Of a stretch of DNA of 36,814 nt, positions 8,440 to 16,906 are shown piece by piece. Under the pieces are notes generated by a model, which had not been told where the DNA came from, did not search any database, and saw only the letters and a program-made list of their open reading frames with translations. The stretch is from Chitinophagaceae bacterium (lineage in GTDB: Bacteria > Bacteroidota > Bacteroidia > Chitinophagales > UBA10324). Where the stretch lies: contig CANJII010000031.1 of the NCBI GenBank assembly GCA_947474435.1, positions 1 to 36,814 of the forward strand. Direction: 5' to 3'. Made by a program: the position numbers and the translations under genes. Positions within the stretch are counted from its first letter, which is position 1. Every line of letters starts with the position of its first letter.

Positions 8440-10008
8440 TTAAAGAATCACAACTTTCTTTTGAAATGATTTTCCGTTAAAAACTATTTCTATAAAATAA
8501 CAACCTGCACTGAGTTTTTGTGTTGTATTAATTTTTAAATAATAGAAATTATTGTTCGGAATAATGGCAGTAGTGAAATAATTTTTTCCGGAAGCATCAA
8601 TTAAGCTGATTTTTATTTCAGCATCTTTTGCTCCGGTAATATTCAAATTCAAATTATCAAATGAAGTTGGATTCGGAATAATTGAAAAATTGAAATTGGT
8701 GAGTTGATAGTTTATCTGATCAACGATCGAATATTTATATGATCCATCAAAATCGGTTTGCTTCAATCGGTAATAAGAAATTCCTAATAACGGATGTTCG
8801 TCAACTTTGCTGTAATTTAATTCGTGAGTGCTATTGCCTGCAGCTTTTACTTTCATCAGTTCGGTAAAATGAATTCCATCGTAAGAGCGTTCAATGGTAA
8901 AATAATCGCTGTTGTATTCAGTAGCCGTAACCCATGTTAAATCAACTATATTATTATTCAATTCAGCATTAAAAGAAAGCAATTCAAGAGGCATTAAAAA
9001 TCCGTTTGTTGGAAAACAAATACCATAATCGGATGATAACGAAAGTGCAGAACGAACCGCAGTTACTGTTCCGCCTGATACAGCTTGTGTGCTGTTGTCG
9101 TGAGTTCCTACCGATTGCCAGGATAAAAATGAATTAATTCGTGAGAGCACTCCATAACTTTCAGGTGCACCCGCTGCATTTGATGCCCCGCGTTCATTTA
9201 ATGTAATTGTAAAATCACCTGATGTGATAGCTGAATTTGGTGTTAAGGTCCAGTAACCATAATCAAGCATATCATTTACAATGGTTCCGTTAATATTTAA
9301 TCCTGCAGTTAGAGGGGTTGGGTTGGGTATTGCATTCGTAAATAATCCAAGAACATTTGTAAATCCGATTGTTGATGACAGGTTCATATTAGCGAGTTCG
9401 TAAAATGCAGCCGTGCCTAATGGATAATTATAAGAACCTGTTCCTACCACATTTCTTCTGAGGTATCCGATGATATAACTGTTTTCAGAATATGAATTAA
9501 TTGCAGCAACATTATCGTTGGTTACATAAACTTCATTGGTGGAAGTAGTGATGTTTCCTAAGGTAAGATTTAATGTGCCAGCAATAGTAATTGTTTGTGA
9601 AAGGGTGAAGCCTGATGCATTGTTAAAAGTTGCATCGAAGAAAGGAGTGTTGTTTGAACCGCTTAAATTCTGAACGGCACTTCCCCAAAAAGTAACCTTG
9701 CCTCCTTCACTTAAAAATGTTCCATCGTTGGTCCAGTTGCCCTTGATGTACATCAATCCCTCATCCTGCGTGTTTCCTGCGCCGCTATTTGTAAATGAAC
9801 CTTCAGCAGCAAAAATTTCTCCTGTTGCTACATACAATATTCCTGAATTCGTTGCATCGTCGGCTTGTGCGTTTACAATAACAACATTTAATAATTCAAG
9901 GATTATAATAAAAAAAATATAGATGAAGAGGAGTATAGTGTTTTGTTTTTGAAAAAGCCCGTGGCTCTTTTGTATTTTTTTCGAATTCATTTTCCATTCT
10001 TGTATCAT
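8440..10008 (-). CDS. Secreted protein with T9SS type A sorting domain
   Basis: This 522-residue protein has a long basic n-region, a hydrophobic segment at about residues 27-43, and cleavage near V-N-A-Q. The first 300 residues are low-complexity beta structure rich in Asn, Ser, Thr and Gly (I-L-Y-V-A-T-G-E-I-F, G-N-W-T-N-D-G-T-F), of a kind common in Bacteroidota surface proteins. A fibronectin-III-like stretch follows (L-T-W-V-T-A-T-E-Y-N-S-D-Y-F-T-I-E-R-S, then Y-Y-R-L-K-Q-T-D-F-D-G), the usual module before a type A CTD. The end shows I-I-P-N-P-T-S and F-Q-K-K-V-V-I-L. ATG at 10008 is used; a second in-frame ATG at 9990 gives a shorter n-region and is equally plausible. It converges with the preceding gene across 56 bp. 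Function beyond secretion is unknown. Confidence 0.75.
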   Translation of the reverse strand: MIQEWKMNSKKIQKSHGLFQKQNTILLFIYIFFIIILELLNVVIVNAQADDATNSGILYVATGEIFAAEGSFTNSGAGNTQDEGLMYIKGNWTNDGTFLSEGGKVTFWGSAVQNLSGSNNTPFFDATFNNASGFTLSQTITIAGTLNLTLGNITTSTNEVYVTNDNVAAINSYSENSYIIGYLRRNVVGTGSYNYPLGTAAFYELANMNLSSTIGFTNVLGLFTNAIPNPTPLTAGLNINGTIVNDMLDYGYWTLTPNSAITSGDFTITLNERGASNAAGAPESYGVLSRINSFLSWQSVGTHDNSTQAVSGGTVTAVRSALSLSSDYGICFPTNGFLMPLELLSFNAELNNNIVDLTWVTATEYNSDYFTIERSYDGIHFTELMKVKAAGNSTHELNYSKVDEHPLLGISYYRLKQTDFDGSYKYSIVDQINYQLTNFNFSIIPNPTSFDNLNLNITGAKDAEIKISLIDASGKNYFTTAIIPNNNFYYLKINTTQKLSAGCYFIEIVFNGKSFQKKVVIL

Positions 10009-10055
10009 GTTAATGAATGTTTACTGTGAGAAAAAAATTTAACAGGTCTTTGTGT

Positions 10056-11807
10056 TTAGTTGGTTACTGCTTTTATCACCACAAACCGTATAACAATTGC
10101 CTCTGATAATGAACCGGCGGTATTATTTCTGACAGTTATTTTGAAAGAGCCGGCGGCCATTGTGTTGGCCGTAATGGTGTAAGCGCCAATGGTTCCGCCT
10201 GAATCATGCTGAGTATAAACTACATCATTGGCTGCAACACTGCTATTAGTAACTGTAAAAGAGACTACAGTCGCGGATGCTAAGGCAGCAGCCTGCATTG
10301 TAATTGTTCCACAGTTTTTGTTAAGTGTAACTCCTGTTGATTTACTAGTTATTTGAGTAACCGTTCCTCCGGCTCCTGTTGCATATCCAATTCCTGAAGT
10401 TGCTGAGGTACTTGTAATTCCTCCTGCAACTTGAAATGTTGTTCCGGGCGATGTGGTTCCGATTCCAACACTTCCGCTTCCTAAAATTGTCATTTGAGTT
10501 GCAGGGGTATTATCTGCAGTACCTGATGACCCTGCGGTTGAAACCTTGAAATAAATATTTGAAGTACCAGTACCGGTTGATGTTCCTGATGATAAGTTTA
10601 AATCGCCACCATTTAAATTGGTGCCGCCACTAAATGCACCACCTGACTGCATGGTTAAACTGAAACCTGCTGTTCCGGAATTGGTGTTTCGTTCCATCCA
10701 CATTGTGCGTGCTGCAGTTCCATCAAAACTTAAAGTATTGGTTGGAGAAGAAACACCTAATCCGACTTTTACTAAATTTCCACCTGAACCTCCGAGTACT
10801 AAACAATTACTTGAACTTACTATTGCACTATAGCCAATTGCAGTAGCATTTGTAAGTGCAGATGAACCTGCATCGGCATTGCTTCCAACAAAGGTATTAT
10901 TGCTTCCGGTTGTGTTTGTTGTTCCGGCTGTGTAACCAATTCCGGTATTGTAACTTCCTGTGGTAACTCCGCTTAGTGAATTATATCCTTCAGAAACATT
11001 TCTTCCACCTGTTGTGCATAATCTCAAGCCATTTACCCCAACTGCGGAATTATAAACACCAGTTGAATTATAATATAATGCGTTTTGACCGAATGCAGAA
11101 TTGCCATTGCCTGTTGAATTGGTATATAATGAGTTTGAACCGGTAGCTGTGTTTTGTCCACCAGTAGTATTTGCATAAAGAGCATTCATTCCAAATGCAG
11201 CATTATCAAAGCCCGTTGAATTGGTTTTTAAACTTGCATAACCCAGAGATGAATTGTTAAACCCTGTAGTATTGCCTTGTAAAGCATTCCAACCAACAGA
11301 ACAGTTGCTTGTTCCTGAAGTATTTGAATAACCTGCGTTGTATCCTATAAAAGTGCTTCCATTATATGTATTGCTGCTGCCCGACATGTAACCGAGCGTG
11401 GTATTACCTTCAGTCGAATTTCCGATTCGGCCAGCAACCTGATTATTAACTTTAAAATTAAAAGCAACATCATCGGTTGTACCCAGGAAATTAGTTCCAT
11501 CGGTAGTACCTGTGTTACCAAGTATTGACCAGCCGCCGGAATCGAATTTCAGCCACTGCGTTCCATCATAATACCAAAATCCTGCTGAACCATCGGTTTG
11601 ATAAACCAGCAATCCTGTAGCGGGGCTTGAAATGGCATTTTTTTGAGCGGCTGTCATTCTTGGAGCAAGCATTCCTTTAGATGTTGAACTCAAATCGAGA
11701 ATGGAAGAAGAATTTGGCGAAGTTGTTCCAACTCCAACCTGTGCCCTTGATAAAGTACTGAAGGCGATAATAAAAAACAATGCAAAGTATGTAAAGTTTA
11801 TTTTCAT
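10056..11807 (-). CDS. Secreted fibre-like protein with 17-residue head repeats
   Basis: This 583-residue protein has a signal peptide (residues 1-23, ending S-R-A-Q). An N-terminal region follows (V-G-V-G-T-T-S-P-N-S-S, then G-L-L-V-Y-Q-T-D-G-S-A-G-F-W-Y-Y-D-G) that is typical of Bacteroidota proteins related to phage tail-fibre and YadA-like adhesins. Residues ~134-340 hold about 12 tandem repeats of roughly 17 residues with the pattern N-x(4)-G-x-N-A-L-x-x-N-T-T-G. A second G-I-G-T-T-S-P segment and a beta-rich C-terminal domain follow. No T9SS CTD or intramolecular chaperone is visible. ATG at 11807 is chosen because the longer frame (to 11885) would place 26 non-signal residues before a good signal peptide. 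It may be a trimeric stalk or fibre; that is inference from the repeats. Confidence 0.7.
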   Translation of the reverse strand: MKINFTYFALFFIIAFSTLSRAQVGVGTTSPNSSSILDLSSTSKGMLAPRMTAAQKNAISSPATGLLVYQTDGSAGFWYYDGTQWLKFDSGGWSILGNTGTTDGTNFLGTTDDVAFNFKVNNQVAGRIGNSTEGNTTLGYMSGSSNTYNGSTFIGYNAGYSNTSGTSNCSVGWNALQGNTTGFNNSSLGYASLKTNSTGFDNAAFGMNALYANTTGGQNTATGSNSLYTNSTGNGNSAFGQNALYYNSTGVYNSAVGVNGLRLCTTGGRNVSEGYNSLSGVTTGSYNTGIGYTAGTTNTTGSNNTFVGSNADAGSSALTNATAIGYSAIVSSSNCLVLGGSGGNLVKVGLGVSSPTNTLSFDGTAARTMWMERNTNSGTAGFSLTMQSGGAFSGGTNLNGGDLNLSSGTSTGTGTSNIYFKVSTAGSSGTADNTPATQMTILGSGSVGIGTTSPGTTFQVAGGITSTSATSGIGYATGAGGTVTQITSKSTGVTLNKNCGTITMQAAALASATVVSFTVTNSSVAANDVVYTQHDSGGTIGAYTITANTMAAGSFKITVRNNTAGSLSEAIVIRFVVIKAVTN

Positions 11808-12130
11808 AATCGCAGTTTTTGATGAATAATATCTTACTGAATTATGCAGATTTTGTTGCGAAAAATCGAAAATAAATATTTCCAATATTACCGTTCAATA
11901 TATTATTATGCCTGTTAAACATTCAATTATTCCTGTTTAGTAACTTTTGGATAGGATGCCCGTAAAGGGATTTCGTACTTCAAATAAAAAAACAATGGAG
12001 CAATAAAAACCACCAGAATAAAAACATTGGTTTAACCTGTACCAGCGGTACAAAACAAGCCCCGTTTTACAACTGCACGAAAGCAAGTTTACGACCCGAA
12101 TTTTTTTAGTTCACATTAAAACCTTCGCTC
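11808..12130. other. Intergenic region between two divergent secreted-protein genes
   Basis: About 320 bp separating divergent starts. No exact TAnnTTTG box was found on either strand. It contains a small perfect hairpin, TGTACC-agc-GGTACA, at 12037-12051, and next to it ACAAAACAAGCCCCGT at 12050-12065, the inverted copy of a 16-mer at 2316-2331. Both divergent promoters must lie here, but their positions cannot be fixed by eye. Confidence 0.5.
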
Positions 12131-14113
12131 ATGAATTCAAAATTTTACACACTTGTAAAAGCAACTTCAAAAAGTAAAATTGAAAATTTCGGTTTTATAA
12201 GGGTATCGAAAACGCTAATTATAATTTTAGCAATTGCTTATTCATCTTCAATTTTTGCTCAGTCAATTCCATTGGCTCCAACTTCAGTGACTGCAACACC
12301 AGCTGCTGTTTGTCAGGGAAATTCAACATCATTAAAAGCAATTTCGCCAGGTAATACAATCAGATGGTACACTGTTATGACTGATGGCTCTCCGATAGGC
12401 ACAAGTGCCAGCGGCGCTAACTTTTCGGTTTCGCCAGGTGCAGCTACAACTTATTATGCCGAATCTTTTTCGTCACTGGCAGTTGCAAGTGCCACACGAA
12501 CTGCCATAACCATTACAGTTAATACATTGCCGGTAATTACATCCGTTCCTGCGGATATAAATACTTCAAACGAATCAGGGCAGTGCGGAAAGGTGGTTAA
12601 TTACCCGACAGTAATTGCTGAAGGCATTCCATCTCCAAATATTATGTATTCAAATGCATCGGGTTCCAATTTCGAAGTTGGAACTACCACTGTTTTGACA
12701 ACAGCGGTTAATTCTTGTGGAAACTCATCATTATCTTTTGATGTAACTGTGAACGATAACGAAGCTCCATTGGTGGTTTCGCCGCCTGATGTATCAATTG
12801 CAGCTCCAGTTGGTTCAACTTCAGTTAGTGGAATTAATTTAGGAACGCCAACTGCCTCTGATAATTGCGGTTCTGTTACTATTACTAATGATGCACCCGC
12901 TGTTTTTCCTGGAGGAGTAACAACTGTTACATGGACAGTTACAGATTCGCATGGACATACGGCTACAGCTGCACAATTGGTCACAGTTGCAGTCTCAAAT
13001 ACAGCACCTGTACTAAATGAAATTACTTCAAATGATGCGGATAATATTATTGCTCAGTACTCATCAGCAACTTTAAACATCAGCTGGGCTGATGAAGCAA
13101 GTGGAGGACCTTACACAGTTAATATTGACTGGAGAGATAGTTCAGCTCATACAATACTTACAGGTATTACCGGACACAGTGCTGCACCCTCTCATACTTA
13201 TAATAAAACTGGTGTTTTTGCCCCGGTTATCAGAATTTCAGATGGCAGTAATTCAATGGACACAGTTGTTTTTAAATACCTTGTTGTTTACATTGTTGGA
13301 AACTACAGTACCACAACTGAAGGTGAATTTACAGCGCCTGTCGGATCATTGGTTTCAAATCAGAACCTGTCGTGTTCAAACAGGAAAGTTAAAATTGGAG
13401 TAGAATGTAAACCTAAATGTAACCACCCGGGCGATTTTGATGGTGAAATAGAATTGGAAATGAACGGTGGTCGTTTTGAATTCGAAACTGAAAAAATTGA
13501 CTGGGATTATTTAGCAGTTTCTGCGTGTTTTCTTGCAACTTTTCAGGGTACCGGATACCTTTATTCTGAAGGTCACAACAGCGGTTGTCATGGCAGATGC
13601 CATGGCTCATGTAATCAGAATCAGGGACAGGGCACAGGGCATCATTACGGTATCCTGATTGTTCAGTCTGATAAATCAAAGTATCCAGCAAATGCAAATA
13701 AAATCAGAATTAAAATCTGGGACATTGACAATGGAAATATTGTTTTCGATACTCAAATGGGTGACCCAAATTATTCACTGCCGACTACATCACTATCAAA
13801 AGGATGCATTAAAGTAAGAGTGCCTAATAATTGTGTGGTAAGAATTGAAGATTTGAATATTCCGGTTTCAGGATTTGCCGCATCAGTTACTCCTAATCCG
13901 TTTACATCAAATTTTAATATCAATGTTGCCAGCAATTCATTAAATCCGATTCAGGTTGAAATTTTTGATATGGTTGGAAAATTGGTGCAATCAATTTCTG
14001 ATGTGGAAGCCAACGAACCATTAACTGTTGAAAATAATTTTCCTGCGGGCATGTACTTTATTCACTTGTTGCAGGATGGAAATTCACAAACAATTAAAAT
14101 GATTAAGAATTAG
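12131..14113 (+). CDS. Secreted protein with Ig-like, HYR and post-COAP-1-like domains and T9SS type A sorting domain
   Basis: This 660-residue protein has a long n-region and a signal peptide with cleavage near residue 44 (I-F-A-Q-S). Residues ~47-130 form an Ig-like module of the CHU-associated type (V-C-Q-G-N-S-T-S-L, then T-T-Y-Y-A-E-S). Residues ~212-290 are HYR-like (S-D-N-C-G-S-V-T, then F-P-G-G-V-T-T-V-T-W-T-V-T-D). Residues ~391-545 resemble a post-COAP-1 domain: G-G-R-F-E-F-E, then W-D-Y-L-A-V-S, F-Q-G-T-G-Y, K-I-R-I-K-I-W-D-I-D-N-G-N-I-V-F-D-T-Q. This domain carries an unusual Cys/His-rich insertion at residues 481-505 (C486, H487, C490, H491, C494, H504, H505). The last ~75 residues are a type A CTD (V-T-P-N-P-F-T-S-N-F, M-V-G-K-L-V, I-K-M-I-K-N). 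The ligand is unknown. A strong terminator follows. Confidence 0.8.
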   Translation: MNSKFYTLVKATSKSKIENFGFIRVSKTLIIILAIAYSSSIFAQSIPLAPTSVTATPAAVCQGNSTSLKAISPGNTIRWYTVMTDGSPIGTSASGANFSVSPGAATTYYAESFSSLAVASATRTAITITVNTLPVITSVPADINTSNESGQCGKVVNYPTVIAEGIPSPNIMYSNASGSNFEVGTTTVLTTAVNSCGNSSLSFDVTVNDNEAPLVVSPPDVSIAAPVGSTSVSGINLGTPTASDNCGSVTITNDAPAVFPGGVTTVTWTVTDSHGHTATAAQLVTVAVSNTAPVLNEITSNDADNIIAQYSSATLNISWADEASGGPYTVNIDWRDSSAHTILTGITGHSAAPSHTYNKTGVFAPVIRISDGSNSMDTVVFKYLVVYIVGNYSTTTEGEFTAPVGSLVSNQNLSCSNRKVKIGVECKPKCNHPGDFDGEIELEMNGGRFEFETEKIDWDYLAVSACFLATFQGTGYLYSEGHNSGCHGRCHGSCNQNQGQGTGHHYGILIVQSDKSKYPANANKIRIKIWDIDNGNIVFDTQMGDPNYSLPTTSLSKGCIKVRVPNNCVVRIEDLNIPVSGFAASVTPNPFTSNFNINVASNSLNPIQVEIFDMVGKLVQSISDVEANEPLTVENNFPAGMYFIHLLQDGNSQTIKMIKN

Positions 14114-14141
14114 GCATTAACCGTACAAATTAATTAAAAAT

Positions 14142-14170
14142 AAAACCGCTCCAAATTGAGGAGCGGTTTT
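14142..14170. terminator. Bidirectional intrinsic terminator between the T9SS gene and pyrH
   Basis: A perfect 11-bp stem, AAAACCGCTCC (14142-14152) with GGAGCGGTTTT (14160-14170), and a 7-nt loop. The A and T runs on either side give a U-tract in both directions. It lies between two convergent genes and can serve both. Confidence 0.9.
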
Positions 14171-14209
14171 ACTTTTAAATGCAGTCAATAAATAATTTTT
14201 TAAAAAAAT

Positions 14210-14923
14210 CTAATTCTTCACCAAAGTCCCAATCCTATTTCCTTTTAATACTTTCAACAGATTGCCGGGCTCATTTGCATTGAAAACAATGATTGGTAAA
14301 TTATTTTCCTGGCATAAAGTGAATGCGGTCATATCCATCACATTCAGGTTTTTCTGATAAGCTTCCTTGAATGAAATGGTTTCGAATTTTTTAGCGTTTT
14401 TATTTTTCTCCGGATCTTCCGAATAAATTCCATCAACTCTTGTTCCTTTTAATAAAACTTCTGCTTCAATTTCTATTGCACGAAGAGCAGCAGCAGTATC
14501 AGTAGTAAAATATGGATTGCCGGTTCCTGCTCCGAAAATAACAACTCTTCCTTTTTCTAAATGACGAATGGCACGACGACGAATATAAGGTTCGCACACC
14601 TGTTCAATTTTTATTGCTGATTGTAATCGGGTCGGAACTCCTGAATGTTCAATGATGCTTTGCAGTGCTATGCCGTTCATCAATGTTGCAAGCATCCCCA
14701 TGTAATCTCCTTGCGCACGGTCAATGCCGCTTCCTTCTGCATCCATTCCACGAAAAATATTTCCTCCACCAATTACAATGGCAACCTGCACTCCTGCATT
14801 CACTGCACTTTTTATTTCCTGCGCATAGAGTTTGGTCATTTCAGGATCTATTCCGAATTGCTGCTTGCCCATGAGTGATTCTCCACTGAGTTTTAAAAGT
14901 ATTCGTTTGTATTTCGAAGGCAT
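14210..14923 (-). CDS. pyrH: UMP kinase
   Basis: UMP kinase phosphorylates UMP to UDP with ATP in the cytoplasm and is the entry point to UDP, UTP and CTP synthesis. The 237-residue protein has the amino-acid-kinase fold: [11 protein letters not shown] at the N-terminus, [34 protein letters not shown], and [13 protein letters not shown]. Length is normal. ATG at 14923 is chosen because the longer open frame (to 14986) would add 21 residues not found in the family. A terminator lies just upstream (14987-15020), so pyrH may have its own weak promoter or depend on readthrough. The ribosome recycling factor gene often found next in other bacteria is absent; the downstream neighbour is a convergent surface-protein gene. 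Confidence 0.95.
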   Translation of the reverse strand: MPSKYKRILLKLSGESLMGKQQFGIDPEMTKLYAQEIKSAVNAGVQVAIVIGGGNIFRGMDAEGSGIDRAQGDYMGMLATLMNGIALQSIIEHSGVPTRLQSAIKIEQVCEPYIRRRAIRHLEKGRVVIFGAGTGNPYFTTDTAAALRAIEIEAEVLLKGTRVDGIYSEDPEKNKNAKKFETISFKEAYQKNLNVMDMTAFTLCQENNLPIIVFNANEPGNLLKVLKGNRIGTLVKN

Positions 14924-14986
14924 GATTACTAAGTGAAAAATTAAAAGTGAAAATTGAAAATTTTTTTGCGGGCGAAAAATAATCAC

Positions 14987-15020
14987 AAAAAAAAAGCTTC
15001 GATAAAATCGAAGCTTTTTT
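14987..15020 (-). terminator. Intrinsic terminator after tsf
   Basis: An eight-base perfect core stem, GCTTCGAT (14996-15003) with ATCGAAGC (15007-15014), has a 3-nt loop and is extended by A/T pairs. On the minus strand it is followed by a run of nine T. It should end most transcripts from the ribosomal operon before pyrH. Confidence 0.85.
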
Positions 15021-15024
15021 CTTT

Positions 15025-15852
15025 TTAGCTCAATGACATTCTTATAAAAGAATTGACTTTTAAGTTCGGGTCAATTTCTTTCAATACATCAGCCACAGTT
15101 TTATCGTTGTTCTTTACGAACTGCTGATTAATCAAAGTATTTTCTTTAAAGAATTTTTGCAATTTGCCTGCAGCAATTTTATCAATCATGTTTTCAGGTT
15201 TGCCTTCTGCTTTAATTTGCTCGCGGGCAATATCCAACTCACGGTCAATGGTTGCTTGTGGCACATCATCCTTGTCAACAGCAACCGGACTCATAGCAGC
15301 AATTTGCATGGCAATGTCTTTTCCGGTTCCTTCTAACTTAGGTGAATTAATGCTGTATGAAACCAACACGCCAACTTTATAACCAGTGTGGATGTAAGGA
15401 ACAACGAGTGCCCCTTCAATCCGCTCAAATTTTTTGATTGAAATATTCTCACCGATTTTTCCAACAAGGTCAGAAATTTTGTCGGCTACAGTGCGAGTTT
15501 CATAAGGAAGAGACATTGCTTCGGCAACAGTTTTTACATTGTTAATCAAAGCAAGTTCAGCCACTTCTTTTGCAAAGCCAACGAACTCTTCATTCTTCCC
15601 AACGAAATCGGTTTCGCAACCAAGGTTCAATGCAATACCTGATTTTCCGTCAATTGAAGTGATGGCTATTACTACTCCTTCTTTGGCATCGCGGTCAGAT
15701 CGAAGCGCTGCTACTTTTTGTCCTTTCTTACGAAGTAAATCTATGGCTGCTTCAAAATCTCCATTGGCTTCCACCAATGCTTTTTTGCAATCCATTAAAC
15801 CTGCGCCTGTTTTTTTGCGAAGTTCGTTAACGGCTGATGCAGTTATTTCCAT
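15025..15852 (-). CDS. tsf: Translation elongation factor Ts
   Basis: EF-Ts is the guanine-nucleotide exchange factor that recycles EF-Tu in translation elongation. The 275-residue protein starts with the UBA-like domain ([19 protein letters not shown]). It then has the core contact segment [12 protein letters not shown], and later I-A-M-Q-I-A-A-M and [13 protein letters not shown]. Length is normal. It lies 36 bp after rpsB, the almost universal rpsB-tsf pairing, and is followed by a strong terminator. Start ATG at 15852. Confidence 0.97.
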   Translation of the reverse strand: MEITASAVNELRKKTGAGLMDCKKALVEANGDFEAAIDLLRKKGQKVAALRSDRDAKEGVVIAITSIDGKSGIALNLGCETDFVGKNEEFVGFAKEVAELALINNVKTVAEAMSLPYETRTVADKISDLVGKIGENISIKKFERIEGALVVPYIHTGYKVGVLVSYSINSPKLEGTGKDIAMQIAAMSPVAVDKDDVPQATIDRELDIAREQIKAEGKPENMIDKIAAGKLQKFFKENTLINQQFVKNNDKTVADVLKEIDPNLKVNSFIRMSLS

Positions 15853-15888
15853 TTTAATTTTTCTTTTTAATTAGTTATGTAATTGAAA

Positions 15889-16869
15889 TTATTTACGAGT
15901 GCGATTTCCGCCACCACCACCAGGGCGACCTGCGCCACCACCGGCTCCGGTTCCGCCACCACGATTTCCTCCTGTTCCGCTACCACCACGACCTCCGCCG
16001 CTTCCACTACCACCACGAGTTCCACCACCTGATTTACCTGCACCACCACGACCACCGCCTGCTCCTCTTGGTCCTTTTTTCTTTTCGCCATCAGCACCTT
16101 CTTCCACTTCGGCAAATGCTCCGTGTCCTTCAGCACCTTCTTCGCTGTCATCACCACCTTCAGCAGCTTCGTCTTTATCTTTCTTTCTTTCACCCAAACC
16201 TTCAATCATTGCTTCGGTCAGGAAATTGGTGATGATAGAAATTGATTTAGTTGCATCGTCGTTTGCCGGAATGGCAAAGTCAACAGTTGTTGGATCAGAG
16301 TTAGTATCAACCATTCCGAAAGTTGGAATGTTCAATCTTTTTGCTTCTGCCAATGCAATGTGTTCGTGAGTAATGTCAACTAAAAATATAGCAGCAGGCA
16401 ATCGACCGAGTTGTGCAATACCGCCCAATACTTTTTCCAGCTTAGCTCTTTCACGCTCTAATTGCAGGCGCTCTTTCTTGGTAATGTTTTCGAAAGTACC
16501 ATCGGCCATCATCTTCTCAATGCTCTGCATTTTTTTGATCGACTTACGAATGGTAGAAAAGTTAGTGAGCATTCCGCCCAACCATCTTTCAGTTACGAAA
16601 GGCATGTTTACGCGGGTTGCCGCATCAGCCACAATTGCTTTCGCTTGTTTCTTGGTGGCAACAAATAATATTTTCTTTCCGCTGCGGGCAATACTGCGCA
16701 ATGCAGCTGCAGCCGCTTCAGAAGCTTCAATGGTTTTATTAAGGTCAATTAAATGAATTCCTTTTTTCTCCATGAAGATATAAGGAAGCATTTTCGGATT
16801 CCACTTTTTGCGCAAGTGCCCGAAGTGAACTCCTGCGTCTAATAAATCGGTGTGGGTTAGTTTTTCCAT
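15889..16869 (-). CDS. rpsB: Ribosomal protein uS2 with acidic linker and RGG/glycine-rich tail
   Basis: uS2 sits on the solvent side of the 30S subunit near the mRNA exit, where bS1, bS21 and bS18 also lie. Residues 1-228 are a normal uS2: H-T-D-L-L-D-A-G-V-H-F-G-H, W-N-P-K-M, F-V-T-E-R-W-L-G-G-M-L-T-N-F, V-D-T-N-S-D-P. Instead of ending near residue 230-250, the frame continues. Residues 231-262 are an acidic Asp/Glu-rich linker and residues 263-326 are a basic Gly-rich tail with repeated R-G-G, G-G-G-R-G-G and similar units. The tail DNA (about 15889-16080) is GC-rich simple repeat, unlike its neighbours. ATG at 16869 matches the family start; the longer frame to 16998 overlaps rpsI and is spurious. 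No stop or frameshift separates core and tail. RNA binding by the tail is inference. Confidence 0.95.
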   Translation of the reverse strand: MEKLTHTDLLDAGVHFGHLRKKWNPKMLPYIFMEKKGIHLIDLNKTIEASEAAAAALRSIARSGKKILFVATKKQAKAIVADAATRVNMPFVTERWLGGMLTNFSTIRKSIKKMQSIEKMMADGTFENITKKERLQLERERAKLEKVLGGIAQLGRLPAAIFLVDITHEHIALAEAKRLNIPTFGMVDTNSDPTTVDFAIPANDDATKSISIITNFLTEAMIEGLGERKKDKDEAAEGGDDSEEGAEGHGAFAEVEEGADGEKKKGPRGAGGGRGGAGKSGGGTRGGSGSGGGRGGSGTGGNRGGGTGAGGGAGRPGGGGGNRTRK

Positions 16870-16906
16870 TATGATGTAATGAATTGTAGATTTTAAATTG
16901 AAAAGA

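Noticed and set aside
10056-11807. Prophage tail fibre
   Set aside because: The repeats resemble tail fibres, but the protein has a signal peptide and there are no phage structural, lysis or integrase genes nearby.
15899-16369. Proline-rich plus-strand open frame and a Val/Glu-rich minus-strand open frame over the 3' end of rpsB
   Set aside because: Both are by-products of the GGN-repeat tail read in other frames. They have no start context, promoter or family resemblance, while the rpsB frame is continuous and conserved.
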